The notes below the pieces were generated by a model, which saw only the letters and a list, made by a program, of their open reading frames with translations, was not told the origin of the DNA and did no database searches. The translations under genes were made by a program, and so were the position numbers. From contig NZ_JAOQOK010000001.1 of the NCBI RefSeq assembly GCF_025961835.1, positions 1,426,001 to 1,490,000 of the forward strand: a DNA stretch of 64,000 nt. Direction: 5' to 3'. This document shows, piece by piece, positions 7,548-18,097 of the stretch; position 1 is the first letter of the stretch; each line of letters opens with the position of its first letter. This DNA is from Sphingobium sp. B2D3C. Its GTDB lineage: Bacteria > Pseudomonadota > Alphaproteobacteria > Sphingomonadales > Sphingomonadaceae.

Positions 7548-9770
7548 ATGCGCAACCGGGCAGGCGCAAGCTTCATGACCAGGCTTGGCCGCGACGTGCG
7601 CGGCAACGTCATCGCCATTTCGGCAGCGGCCCTCATTCCGCTGGCGGGGCTGATTGGCGGCGGCGTGGACATGAGCCGTCTCTACCTCACAAAGACGCGA
7701 CTGCAACAGGCTTGTGACGCCGGCGTGCTGGCCGGCCGGCGCGCGATGGGATCGGGGAGCTGGACCGAAGAGGGCAGCACCAGCACCCGCAGCCGCGCGC
7801 TCGAACTGTTCAACGCCAATTTCACGGATGGCGCCTACGGCACGACCTTGCTCGACCACGATTTCTCGGAGGATGACGGCGAGGTCACCGGCTTTGCGGA
7901 CGTCTCCGTGCCCATGACCATCATGCGCATCTTCGGCATCACCGAGCGGACCATGCACGTAACCTGCACCGCCAAGATGGAAATCCCGAATACCGACGTG
8001 ATGTTCGTGCTGGACGTGACGGGATCGATGAATTGCCCGGCCGATGGCAGCTACTGCCCGGGCGGCAACAATAACAATAGCCCGGCAAGTAATGCCCGCC
8101 TTGTTGGGTTGAAGAGCGCCGTCAAATGCTTTTACGAAGCTCTGCTGCGGGTTAACACCGCGGAGACCTGCGGCAACGACCCTGCAGCCACCACTTATGC
8201 CGGCACGGCGCAAATCCGCTTAGGGTTCATGCCCTATTCGGTAAACGTGAACGTCGGCAAGCTTCTGAACAATGACTGGATGGCTAGCACAGCGATCTAC
8301 CAGTCGCGCGAGCCAAAAACTGAAACAGTTTACTCATGGCAAGCGGGCACCGAAACAATGACCCCGTGGACAAACTGGTCAGGTTCTCCGACGAATCTGA
8401 ATAATGCCAGCACCTATTCCGGCTGGTCTAATATTACGAACAGCAACAACAACAGTTCAACTACTATCAACGGTACATCATACAGCAATCGGCGCACCGA
8501 CAGGAACTCTTCAAACTGCTCCAACCTCAACTCGAACGGGACGGTACTTACTTACACGGATACTGGCAGCCTACAGGACCCCACCGACGTAGCTCCGGTG
8601 TATCCGGAAGATCCACAAGTTCGGACCCATCGGCAGGACGACAACCATGTCGTCGTCGCATACAAATACTCATGGTCAAACAGCAGTTGCCGTCTTCAGA
8701 GCAGCAACGCGCGCACATACACGCGCTCAAAGACGGCGACTGGCACACGCTCCATCACTTGGACTACACACCGGCAACGCGTAACCGGCTGGACATATAA
8801 ACAAATGTCGTTCGACGTTTCCGCTTTGAAAGCTGGTGGTACAAACTGGAATAATAGCGTCGCACTGCCGGTAGCGACATCGACCGTTCCAGCGGTCAAA
8901 CTATCCGGCTCCAACGCGGACACGACGCTCTATATTGCCGCGAATGCCGAGGTCACTTGGGATGGGTGTATTGAGGAGCGCAAGACCGTTCTAAACAGCG
9001 ACGGCGATGCGAGCGATGAATGGAATTCCATTCCGACTGGCGCGCGCGATATGAACATCGATGCGGTGCCCGATCCCTCCAACCCGGACACGCAGTGGAA
9101 ACCTATGCTGCCTGGTGTAGTCTGGGCGCGCTACACGGGTACCAATTATAACTACAATTGGACCGTAGATCCTCCTGTAGTGACTTCGGATCCGAATCCT
9201 TATCATCCCCGCAAGGACCGATTCAGTTATTATTGCTCGACCGAAGCGAAGAAGCTCCAGACCTGGTACACACCAGGGGGATTTGAAACCTATGTCAACT
9301 CCTTGCGCGCCATCGGTAACACGTACCACGACATCGGGATGATCTGGGGCGCCCGGTTCATTTCGCCGACCGGTATCTTTGCTGACGAAAACAGAGAGAC
9401 CCCCACTGGCGGCGCCATCCAGCGGCACATTATCTTCATGACCGACGGCGCCACGATGACAGACAACACAAATTATACGGCCTATGGCATTCCCTGGTGG
9501 GACCGGCGCCAGACCACCTATGCGCCCAACGACACGCAGCTCACCAACATCCTCAACAGCAGGCTCGTCGCGCTGTGTACCGCGATCCGCAACCGCAACA
9601 TCACATTGTGGGTGGTGTCCTATGGCGGCGGTGTCGACACCGAGACCGAAACGCGCCTGGAGAATTGCGCGACGCCCGGCAAATATTTCAAAGCCGATGA
9701 TACGCCAACGCTGATCAGCAATTTCAAGCAGATCGCGTCCGAAATCGCCGATCTGAGGCTGACCAACTGA
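7548..9770 (+). CDS. TadG-like protein with an interrupted von Willebrand factor A domain
   Basis: 740 residues. The N-terminus has the Tad-type leader RDVRGNVIAISAAALIPLAG and a single membrane segment at about residues 15-40, with the rest outside the cytoplasm. VWA features are far apart: the MIDAS strand DVMFVLDVTGSMN at residue 150 and the later strand HIIFMTDGATM at residue 627, against about 200 residues for a usual VWA domain. Between them, from roughly residue 240 to 560, lies a segment rich in Asn, Ser, Thr and Tyr with more A/T at codon level than the flanks. ATG at 7548 has GAGG six bases ahead. It is coupled to the next gene (TGA, one base, ATG). The likely role is surface adhesion or pilus assembly. 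Confidence 0.85.
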   Translation: MRNRAGASFMTRLGRDVRGNVIAISAAALIPLAGLIGGGVDMSRLYLTKTRLQQACDAGVLAGRRAMGSGSWTEEGSTSTRSRALELFNANFTDGAYGTTLLDHDFSEDDGEVTGFADVSVPMTIMRIFGITERTMHVTCTAKMEIPNTDVMFVLDVTGSMNCPADGSYCPGGNNNNSPASNARLVGLKSAVKCFYEALLRVNTAETCGNDPAATTYAGTAQIRLGFMPYSVNVNVGKLLNNDWMASTAIYQSREPKTETVYSWQAGTETMTPWTNWSGSPTNLNNASTYSGWSNITNSNNNSSTTINGTSYSNRRTDRNSSNCSNLNSNGTVLTYTDTGSLQDPTDVAPVYPEDPQVRTHRQDDNHVVVAYKYSWSNSSCRLQSSNARTYTRSKTATGTRSITWTTHRQRVTGWTYKQMSFDVSALKAGGTNWNNSVALPVATSTVPAVKLSGSNADTTLYIAANAEVTWDGCIEERKTVLNSDGDASDEWNSIPTGARDMNIDAVPDPSNPDTQWKPMLPGVVWARYTGTNYNYNWTVDPPVVTSDPNPYHPRKDRFSYYCSTEAKKLQTWYTPGGFETYVNSLRAIGNTYHDIGMIWGARFISPTGIFADENRETPTGGAIQRHIIFMTDGATMTDNTNYTAYGIPWWDRRQTTYAPNDTQLTNILNSRLVALCTAIRNRNITLWVVSYGGGVDTETETRLENCATPGKYFKADDTPTLISNFKQIASEIADLRLTN

Positions 9771-9771
9771 G

Positions 9772-10434
9772 ATGAGGCGCGCGCCTCATCTGTTCGGCGC
9801 ACGCGCCTTGCCTGTCCTGCGCCGTTTCGCGCGGGCGCAGGACGGCGTGACGATCATCGAGTTTGCGCTCATTCTGCCGGGCTTCCTCATCATGCTGCTG
9901 GGCGCGCTGGATGTTGGGCACACGCTCTACATGCAGAGCGTGGTGCAGGGCGCCGTGCAGAAGGCCGCGCGGGACGGCACGCTGGAGACATCCGCGGGCA
10001 CCAACGCGACCTCGCGCGATGCGATCGACGCAGTCGTGGAAAGCCAGATCAAGCAATTGCATAATGACGCGGAGGTTTCGGTCCAGCGGCGCTTTTATCG
10101 CAGCTTCTCGCAAGCCGCTGCTGCTCAGGCCGAGCCCTTTACGGACAGTGCCAGCGGCCCCAACAAGAATGGGGTTTGCGACGGCGGCGAGCCGTTTGTG
10201 GACAACAATAACAACGGCGTTTGGGATGCCGACGGGGGCAATGCCATCAACGCCGCGGGCGCGCGTGACAATGTCGTGTTCACGGTGACGGTCTCCTATC
10301 CGCGCCTGTTTCCGATCGACAGACTGATCGGCGGGCATGGGACCACGCATGTCGTGGCCAGAACCGTGCTCTCAAACCAGCCCTATGGCGACCAAGGCAC
10401 CGATGGCACGCCAACTGTGCGGTATTGCTCATGA
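9772..10434 (+). CDS. TadE-family pseudopilin-like protein with calcium-loop-like insert
   Basis: 220 residues. It has the TadE signature: an Arg-rich start, then RAQDGVTIIEFALILPGFLIML with the conserved Glu, and one membrane segment at about residues 25-48. Residues about 125-165 contain NKNGVCDGGE and VDNNNNGVWDADGGN, two Asp/Asn-rich loops that look like calcium-binding EF-hand or thrombospondin type-3 loops. This is unusual for TadE. It starts one base after the VWA gene stop, and its own stop overlaps the next start (ATGA), so the three genes are one translationally coupled unit. It is probably a minor pilin or envelope-anchored partner of the VWA protein. Confidence 0.85.
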   Translation: MRRAPHLFGARALPVLRRFARAQDGVTIIEFALILPGFLIMLLGALDVGHTLYMQSVVQGAVQKAARDGTLETSAGTNATSRDAIDAVVESQIKQLHNDAEVSVQRRFYRSFSQAAAAQAEPFTDSASGPNKNGVCDGGEPFVDNNNNGVWDADGGNAINAAGARDNVVFTVTVSYPRLFPIDRLIGGHGTTHVVARTVLSNQPYGDQGTDGTPTVRYCS

Positions 10435-11135
10435 GTGCGGTGAGGCTCCTCAAGCGCAAAGGCGCACTCTGCCGTATGCGGCTTGGCAACGTCTCGCGTC
10501 TCGCGCGCGCCCAGAGTGGTGTGGCCGCCGTGGAATTCGCACTCACGGCTCCGCTGATCCTTGGGATGTTCCTCGCGGGCGCGGAACTCACCAATTTCGC
10601 GATCACGCGGATGCAGGTGAGCCAGATCGCCCTGCATGTCGCCGATAATGCCTCCCGTATCGGCACGAACAGCCTGCTCACCGCGCCGCAGATCAGCGAG
10701 GCGCAGATCAACGATTTGCTGATCGGCGCCAATATGCAGTCCGGCGCGCTCGATCTTGCCACCAATGGGCGGATCATCATTTCCAGCCTTGAGCCGGTCG
10801 CCAATCCCAATCCCGAACCCAAAAAATTCCGCATCCACTGGCAGCGTTGCTTCGGCGCCAAAAGCTGGGCCTCCACCCATGGCGTGCAGGGCGACACCGA
10901 TCTGCCGGCGATGGGCGAAACCGGCAAGCAGGTGACGGCGCCCGATGGCGGCGCGGTCATTTTCGTTGAAGTGGCCTATGATTATACGCCGCTCATTTCG
11001 GCGAGCATCGTGCCGACGACCGTCATTGTGGACACTGCCGCTATGACTGTGCGCGACGACCGCGACTATAATGGCAATGGCGGCACGGGCGTCTACAATA
11101 ATGAAGGCGTCACCGCTTCGACCTGCAGCAGCTGA
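10431..11135 (+). CDS. TadE/TadG-family protein
   Basis: About 234 residues, started at ATG 10431 because it overlaps the previous stop as ATGA. The N-terminal Tad motif RAQSGVAAVEFALTAPLILG carries the conserved Glu followed by a membrane segment at about residues 27-48. The extracytoplasmic domain ends with RDDRDYNGNGGTGVYNNEGV, again Asp/Asn/Gly-rich like a calcium loop, then Cys near the C-terminus. It is the third gene of the VWA-TadE-TadE unit. No Tad secretion ATPase, platform protein or prepilin peptidase is present in the window, so export must rely on genes elsewhere. Confidence 0.83.
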   Translation: MSAVRLLKRKGALCRMRLGNVSRLARAQSGVAAVEFALTAPLILGMFLAGAELTNFAITRMQVSQIALHVADNASRIGTNSLLTAPQISEAQINDLLIGANMQSGALDLATNGRIIISSLEPVANPNPEPKKFRIHWQRCFGAKSWASTHGVQGDTDLPAMGETGKQVTAPDGGAVIFVEVAYDYTPLISASIVPTTVIVDTAAMTVRDDRDYNGNGGTGVYNNEGVTASTCSS

Positions 11136-11150
11136 GGCGATAGCGCGGGT

Positions 11151-12248
11151 CTAGAGCGCCAGGTCGACCCAGCCACTTTGGGCCCGTGAGGCGGCAACGG
11201 CTGTCGCTATGAAGGCCATGCCGCGCAACCCCTCCTGCACGCCGGGGAGCAAAGGCGCCGCATTGCCCTGAAGAACCGCGGCGAAATCGCGATAGAGGGC
11301 GGCGAAGGCCGCCATATAACCTTCGGCATGGTGGACGCCCGGCGGGCAGGCGATCGCAGGCGCGGCCTCTTCGAATGAGAGCCGAAAACTGGCACCGTCG
11401 ATCGGATGCAGCGTAAGGGCATGGGGATCAGCAAGCGTCCAGACCAGACTGGCGGCCTCCCCATCGCAGCGCAGGCGGAGCCGGTTGCCCTCCCCCGCCT
11501 CGATCTGCGAGGCCAGAATTGTCCCGCGTGCGTCGTTCTCGAACCGCAGGAGCACGGCGCAGTCGTCGTCCAGCGTGCGCCCCGGCACCACGCTGCCAAG
11601 GTCCGCCATGATCCGGCTTACATGCAGGCCGGAGACGAACTCGGTGAGATGGAAGGCGTGGACGCCGATGTCCGCGATGCAGCCGCCTACCCCGGAGCGC
11701 ACGGGGTCTACACGCCAGGCCGCCTGCGCATCGCCGGATGCGCTCGCCAGCCAGCCCTGCGCATAGGTTGCGCTGACCTTGCGGACCGCGCCCAGCTCTC
11801 CCTCGGCGATCATCGCGCGGGCGGCGCGCACGGCGGCAAAGCCACCATAAGGATAGCTGACCGCAAAGGGGCGGCCCGTCTCGTTCACAAGCGCGGCGAG
11901 CCTGCGGGCTTCATCGAACCGCGCGGTCATGGGCTTGTCGCTCATCACGGCAAGGCCAGCCTCAAGGGAGGCCGCGGCAGCCGGGTAATGGAGATGATTG
12001 GGCGTGACGATGGTCACGAAATCGGCGCCATCCACCCGGTCCCGCTCGCCCGCCAGCAGAGCGGGCACATCGGCATAGGCACGGGCGGGATCGATGCCAT
12101 ATGCAAGCCCCGCCTGCCGGGATCGCGCCGGGTCGGAGGAAAACACGCCCGCAACCAGCCTGATCTGTCCGGTCGCCTCCGCCGCGATGCGGTGGGTCTG
12201 GCCGATGGACAGAAGCCCGCCTCCGCCAATCATGGCCATGTTCAACAT
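11151..12248 (-). CDS. Gfo/Idh/MocA-family oxidoreductase
   Basis: About 365 residues. The N-terminal Rossmann fold begins MLNMAMIGGGGLLS, followed by the NAD(P)-contact segment FVTIVTPNHLHYPAA and the family motif MSDKPMT (the EKP-type Lys). The C-terminal alpha/beta domain carries IADIGVHAFHLTEFV with the conserved Asp and His. These enzymes oxidise or reduce sugars and inositols; the substrate is unknown. ATG at 12248 is chosen, but ATGs at 12239 and 12233 are possible, and no clear ribosome site is seen. It lies 37 bases downstream of folP on the same strand. Its 3' end faces the Tad-type unit with a 15-base gap. Confidence 0.88.
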   Translation of the reverse strand: MLNMAMIGGGGLLSIGQTHRIAAEATGQIRLVAGVFSSDPARSRQAGLAYGIDPARAYADVPALLAGERDRVDGADFVTIVTPNHLHYPAAAASLEAGLAVMSDKPMTARFDEARRLAALVNETGRPFAVSYPYGGFAAVRAARAMIAEGELGAVRKVSATYAQGWLASASGDAQAAWRVDPVRSGVGGCIADIGVHAFHLTEFVSGLHVSRIMADLGSVVPGRTLDDDCAVLLRFENDARGTILASQIEAGEGNRLRLRCDGEAASLVWTLADPHALTLHPIDGASFRLSFEEAAPAIACPPGVHHAEGYMAAFAALYRDFAAVLQGNAAPLLPGVQEGLRGMAFIATAVAASRAQSGWVDLAL

Positions 12249-12285
12249 GACAGGCGTTTCTGCATCGGAACGCTTTCCCCAGCGA

Positions 12286-13431
12286 TCAGGCAGCGACCAA
12301 GGCGGCGTCGCGCAAGCCGCGCCACACGCGGGCGGCCTGCACGCTCTCCTGCACATCATGCACCCGTACGATCTGCGCACCCTGCCCGATCGCGACCTGC
12401 GCCAGGGCGACCGAGCCGCCGAGCCGCTCCTCGACCGGCGCACCGTCGGTCAGCGCGCCGACAATGCGCTTGCGGCTGGCGCCGAACAGCAGCGGCACGC
12501 CGAGCGCCTGATACATGGCCAGATTGTTGATAATTCGCGTGTCGTCCTGCAACGCCTTGCCGAAGCCGACACCGGGATCGAGGATGATGCTGCTCCGCGC
12601 GATGCCGGCATTGAGGCAGGCAGCGACCCGCGCCTCCAGCCAGTCGAACACGGCCATGTCCACCGTCGGGCCGGCAACGGCACCGGCCTTGTACTTGACC
12701 GCGCCGCCGTGCGGATCGTCGCCCGCGGACGGGCTGTGCATCAGGATGACGGGGCACCCCGCCTTCGCCACCACCTCAAGTCCGCGCGGATCGTGGGTGA
12801 GGCCGGTCACATCATTAACGATGCCGGCGCCGGCCGCGAGCGCGGCCTCCATCACCGCCGCCTTGCGTGTATCGATGGAGACGACGATGCCGCTCTTCGC
12901 CAGTCGCTCGATCACCGGTACGGTCCGGGCGATCTCGTCGCCTTCCCACACGGTGGCGGCGCCCGGCCGGGTGGACTCACCACCGACATCGATGATCGAG
13001 GCGCCGGCCAGCTGCATCGCAAAGCCGGCATCGGCGGCGCGCTCGGCATCGCCGATGAGCTTGCCGCCATCCGAGAAACTGTCCGGCGTCATGTTGAGGA
13101 TGCCCATGACCTGTGGCGTATCGAAGCGAATGACGCGCTCGCCCAGCGTCAACGGTGCGCGAGGCGCCGTCAGCCCCTGCATTTGCGCTGCGATCCGCTC
13201 AGCCTGCGCATCGCTCAGGCGGCTTTGCCAGTCCTCAAACATGGAGACGGGAACGCTGGCCTTGTCGGCGGTGCCTTCCGCGCCCGCCCAACGAACCTCG
13301 AGGCCCTGAAACCAGATCAGTCCCCCGGCAAGCCTGCGGAATTCATGCGTCTCCAGCCCGACAGGCGTGTCGATGAACCAGATCGGGCGCAGATAGAGGC
13401 GGGCGTCCGGCGGCGGGATTTCCATCATCAT
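12286..13431 (-). CDS. folP: Dihydropteroate synthase
   Basis: Condenses 6-hydroxymethyl-dihydropterin diphosphate with p-aminobenzoate in folate synthesis; the sulfonamide target. Visible motifs are VMGILNMTPDSFSDGG, IIDVGGESTRPGA, VSIDTRKAAVM, GIVNDVTGL, DPGVGFGK and the basic FGASRKRIVG. At 381 residues it is longer than the usual 270-290 because of an N-terminal extension of about 105 residues ahead of the TIM barrel, seen in several alphaproteobacterial FolP proteins. The start at the triple ATG (13431) keeps this extension. It lies downstream of ccrM, separated by a hairpin. Confidence 0.95.
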   Translation of the reverse strand: MMMEIPPPDARLYLRPIWFIDTPVGLETHEFRRLAGGLIWFQGLEVRWAGAEGTADKASVPVSMFEDWQSRLSDAQAERIAAQMQGLTAPRAPLTLGERVIRFDTPQVMGILNMTPDSFSDGGKLIGDAERAADAGFAMQLAGASIIDVGGESTRPGAATVWEGDEIARTVPVIERLAKSGIVVSIDTRKAAVMEAALAAGAGIVNDVTGLTHDPRGLEVVAKAGCPVILMHSPSAGDDPHGGAVKYKAGAVAGPTVDMAVFDWLEARVAACLNAGIARSSIILDPGVGFGKALQDDTRIINNLAMYQALGVPLLFGASRKRIVGALTDGAPVEERLGGSVALAQVAIGQGAQIVRVHDVQESVQAARVWRGLRDAALVAA

Positions 13432-13493
13432 CGGGCGATATCCTTGTGCATCCCGCGCGCCTTAGCTTGCCCGGCACAAAAGCGGAAGCAGGA

Positions 13494-13527
13494 GCCCGGA
13501 CCCGCGGTGGGAGCGCGCCGTCCGGGC
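13494..13527 (-). terminator. Hairpin after ccrM
   Basis: GCCCGGAC (13494-13501) and GTCCGGGC (13520-13527) form a perfect 8-bp stem, with an inner CGCG/CGCG stem. It begins 16 bases beyond the ccrM stop, in the 111-base gap before folP. No T run follows, so it may be an attenuating or RNA-stabilising structure and not a full terminator. Confidence 0.45.
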
Positions 13528-13542
13528 CCCAACGACGGTGCC

Positions 13543-14688
<1,146 letters not shown>

Positions 14689-14713
14689 TCACCCCCGTTT
14701 GTGCGCCCGGTGT

Positions 14714-14866
14714 GAGTCACGACGAGTCCACCGTCAAGAGCGGTAACGGACTGGAGTCACGCGAAGAATCCGCGCCGGAAATGAGAACGAAACGAGTCCC
14801 ACACGAGGGATGGAGTCCTGCTATTCAGGCAGGACTCAACATGTTGTGGTGTTGCGCCGAAGACTC
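14714..14866. promoter_or_regulatory. Cluster of eight GANTC (CcrM) sites upstream of ccrM
   Basis: GANTC occurs at 14714, 14724, 14754, 14766, 14794, 14813, 14833 and 14862. All but the GAATC at 14766 are GAGTC or its complement GACTC. The cluster lies 32-184 bases ahead of the ccrM start, in the 238-base gap before the exporter stop. In Caulobacter a pair of such sites in the ccrM leader lowers its expression when fully methylated; eight is far more. I could not place -35/-10 boxes with confidence. Confidence 0.85.
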
Positions 14867-14920
14867 AGCGCCGCGATGGGCCAAAAAATATTTTAACCGA
14901 GCCTCCGGCGTTATCGATTT

Positions 14921-15490
14921 TCAGAGGCTGCCCGGTCCCTGGATCAGCAACCACAGGCCGATGACCGCGAACAGGCTGGCCGCCACGATGCGCACCACCT
15001 TGAGCGGCACGCGGCGGAGCAGTTCGTGCCCGAGAAACACCGCCGGGACATTGGCGATCAGCATCCCGAGGGTCGTCCCCATCGTCACCAGACCGACCTG
15101 ATGGAACTGGGCGCCCAGCGCGACGGTCGCGATCTGCGTCTTGTCGCCCATCTCCACCAGGAAGAAGGCGATCGTGGTGGTGACGAACGCGCCAAAGCGG
15201 GCGGGCTTGTCCTCCAGATCGTCGATTTTGTCGGGGATCAGGGTCCAGATCGCCATGGCGAGGAAGCCGGCTGCGACCAGATAGTGGAACCAGTTCTGCT
15301 GGAAGATGGACGCCACACTCGCGCCGAGCAGGGCTGCCAGAAAGTGGTTGGCCAGCGTCGCCGCGAGAATGCCGAGGATGATCGGCACCGGCTTCTTGAA
15401 CCGGGTGGCGAGCAGGATGGCCAGCAACTGCGTCTTGTCGCCGATTTCGGCGAGCGCGACGACGGCGGTTGAGGTAAACAGGGCTTCCAT
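14921..15490 (-). CDS. TMEM165/GDT1 (UPF0016) family manganese/calcium exporter
   Basis: 189 residues with about six membrane segments. The two family signatures are present: VALAEIGDKTQLLAILLATR in the first helix and FFLVEMGDKTQIATVALGA in the fourth, each giving an ExGDK(T/S) cation site. Bacterial members export Mn2+ (MneA-type), whereas eukaryotic ones move Mn2+/Ca2+ in the Golgi. The manganese role is supported here by the yybP-ykoY riboswitch in the leader. ATG at 15490 has TGAGGA six bases ahead. The likely role is inner-membrane Mn2+ efflux switched on by excess Mn2+. Confidence 0.93.
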   Translation of the reverse strand: MEALFTSTAVVALAEIGDKTQLLAILLATRFKKPVPIILGILAATLANHFLAALLGASVASIFQQNWFHYLVAAGFLAMAIWTLIPDKIDDLEDKPARFGAFVTTTIAFFLVEMGDKTQIATVALGAQFHQVGLVTMGTTLGMLIANVPAVFLGHELLRRVPLKVVRIVAASLFAVIGLWLLIQGPGSL

Positions 15491-15559
15491 GAAAAATCCT
15501 CAGCCGGGCAACAAGACAAACAATGACACCGCGCCTCCCGCCCGGCCTGGACGGAAGCT

Positions 15560-15670
15560 CGATGTCATTGGTCTCGCCGGAATGCTTGGATTCCCTACCG
15601 CCACGGCCTCTCGACCGAGTATGTTGACGGGCAGGCCTGCCGGAAACCGGCAGCTGGCTACTCCCCAGAT
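15560..15670 (-). ncRNA. yybP-ykoY manganese riboswitch (aptamer)
   Basis: On the minus strand the leader of the exporter gene contains the conserved aptamer pieces in order: CTGGGGAGTAGCC (15655-15668), GTCAACATACTCGGT (about 15613-15628), and GAGACC (about 15570-15575). These form the two docked loops that bind Mn2+ in this class. Downstream, CAATGACA and TGTCATTG (within about 15515-15575) are a perfect 8-base inverted repeat that could belong to the closing stem or the expression platform. A TTGACG box at about 15703-15708 could be the -35 element. Confidence 0.9.
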
Positions 15671-15716
15671 GACCCCAGCGCCTTAGGCGCTCGGCCGTCT
15701 CCCGTCAACCGGCGCC

Positions 15717-16297
15717 CTACAGAAAGGCCAGTTGCGCGACCGGTGCGAAGCTGCGGCGGTGAAGCGGGCTCGGACCATGCTGGCGCAGGGCGGCAAGGTG
15801 ATCGGCAGTGCCATAGCCCTTGTTCCGCTCCCAGCCATAATGCGGATGATCCCGCGCAGCTTCCCGCATCAGCGCGTCGCGATGCTCCTTGGCGATGATC
15901 GACGCGGCGGAAATGCAGGGCTCCAATGCGTCCCCCCCGACGATCGCCCGCGCCGACCAGCGCCACTCGGGGCGCCGGCCATGGGGCGTGAGATTGCCGT
16001 CCACCAGCACCTCGCGCGGATCGCACCCCAGGCGGGCGCACAGTCCCTCGACCGCGAGCGTCATCGCCAGCATCGTCGCGCCAAAAATGTTGAGCCGATC
16101 AATCTCGGCGACGTCGACCACGCCGACCGCCCAGTGGCAGCGGCGCTTGATCGTCGCTTCCAGACCCGCGCGCTTGGCGGCGCTCAGCTTCTTGCTGTCA
16201 TCGAGGCCGGAGGGACGCGGCTTGCAGAGCACGACCGCCGCCGCGACGACTGGCCCGGCCAGCGGCCCGCGCCCGGCCTCATCGACACCGGCGATCA

Positions 16298-16298
<1 letters not shown>
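15717..16298 (-). CDS. rnhB: Ribonuclease HII
   Basis: 193 residues. It cuts the RNA strand of RNA-DNA hybrids and removes single misincorporated ribonucleotides. Motifs are the start [20 protein letters not shown] with the catalytic DE pair, [17 protein letters not shown] with the third acidic residue, and [11 protein letters not shown] with the fourth. Its start overlaps the thiD-VOC stop by one base (TGATG), so the two are coupled. A short AGCGCC/GGCGCT hairpin lies just after the stop, before the riboswitch. Confidence 0.96.
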
Positions 16299-17416
<1,118 letters not shown>

Positions 17417-17468
17417 GAGGCGCTTTTGCCCCTTGCCGGCGCGGAAGTCGAGCCGCTGGCGCTGCGCC

Positions 17469-17792
17469 TCACTGTTCCTTGCGGGCGCAGGCGATGCACA
17501 GCGATGCCTCGGGCCGGGCCGCCAGACGCGCCGGTGCGATGGGCTCGCCGCACAGCACGCAGGCGCCGTAAGCGCCGGCCTCGATCCGCGCGAGCGCACG
17601 ATTGACCGAACCGATCTCGCGCGCCACCAGCGCGGACTGCTGCTCCAGTGCGCGATCATCCTGCACTTCGCTTGCCTGTTCAGCTGAATCGGCATTCAGC
17701 GGTTCGTCCAGATCGACCGCAAGCCGCTTTTGCCGGGCTTTCAGATCATCGCGCATGGCCAGAAGCCGTGCTTTTGCGTCCATCATATCCAT
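17469..17792 (-). CDS. DksA/TraR-family C4 zinc-finger protein
   Basis: About 107 residues. An N-terminal coiled-coil region (KARLLAMRDDLKARQKRL) is followed by the C4 zinc finger CVLCGEPI...CIACARK. Short members of this family bind the RNA polymerase secondary channel like DksA or TraR, and the coiled-coil tip here is acidic (DLDEPLNADSAEQ). ATG at 17792 has GGAGAGG seven bases ahead. It lies 52 bases upstream of the thiD fusion on the same strand. Whether it responds to ppGpp cannot be judged from the sequence. Confidence 0.88.
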   Translation of the reverse strand: MDMMDAKARLLAMRDDLKARQKRLAVDLDEPLNADSAEQASEVQDDRALEQQSALVAREIGSVNRALARIEAGAYGACVLCGEPIAPARLAARPEASLCIACARKEQ

Positions 17793-17880
17793 GGTCACAC
17801 CTCTCCGCCCGACTGCTCGATGCCAGTCTAGGCGGTGATGCGCGCCAAACCATGCGCCAGATCAAACAGGTCGCGCGCGC

Positions 17881-18096
17881 TCAGCCCTTGAAGCGGCGCT
17901 CCGTCGAAGCCGGGTTCCGCTGGAGCGCGTCGCCCGTCCGGCTGGGCCGGTCCAGCAACTCGCCCCCGCAATTGGGGCAGCGATCGTCCAGATCCTCGGC
18001 GCACTCGGCGCAGAAGGTGCATTCGAACGAGCAGATGAAGGCACCACCCGCATCGGCGGGGAGATCGGCGCCGCAGCGCTCACAATCCGGGCGCAT
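17881..18096 (-). CDS. DUF1272 small zinc-ribbon protein
   Basis: 71 residues, starting MRPDCERCGADLP. It has paired Cys motifs (CERC, CSFECTFCAEC, CPNC) that fit a double zinc ribbon, as in DUF1272. Function unknown. Its ATG is one base from the glmM stop (TGA, G, ATG), so it is coupled to glmM. The C-terminus is basic and lacks predicted secondary structure. Confidence 0.85.
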   Translation of the reverse strand: MRPDCERCGADLPADAGGAFICSFECTFCAECAEDLDDRCPNCGGELLDRPSRTGDALQRNPASTERRFKG

Positions 18097-18097
18097 C

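Noticed and set aside
14880..14900. CtrA-type site (TTAA-N7-TTAA) near ccrM
   Set aside because: Only one TTAACC half is present; no second half at the right distance.
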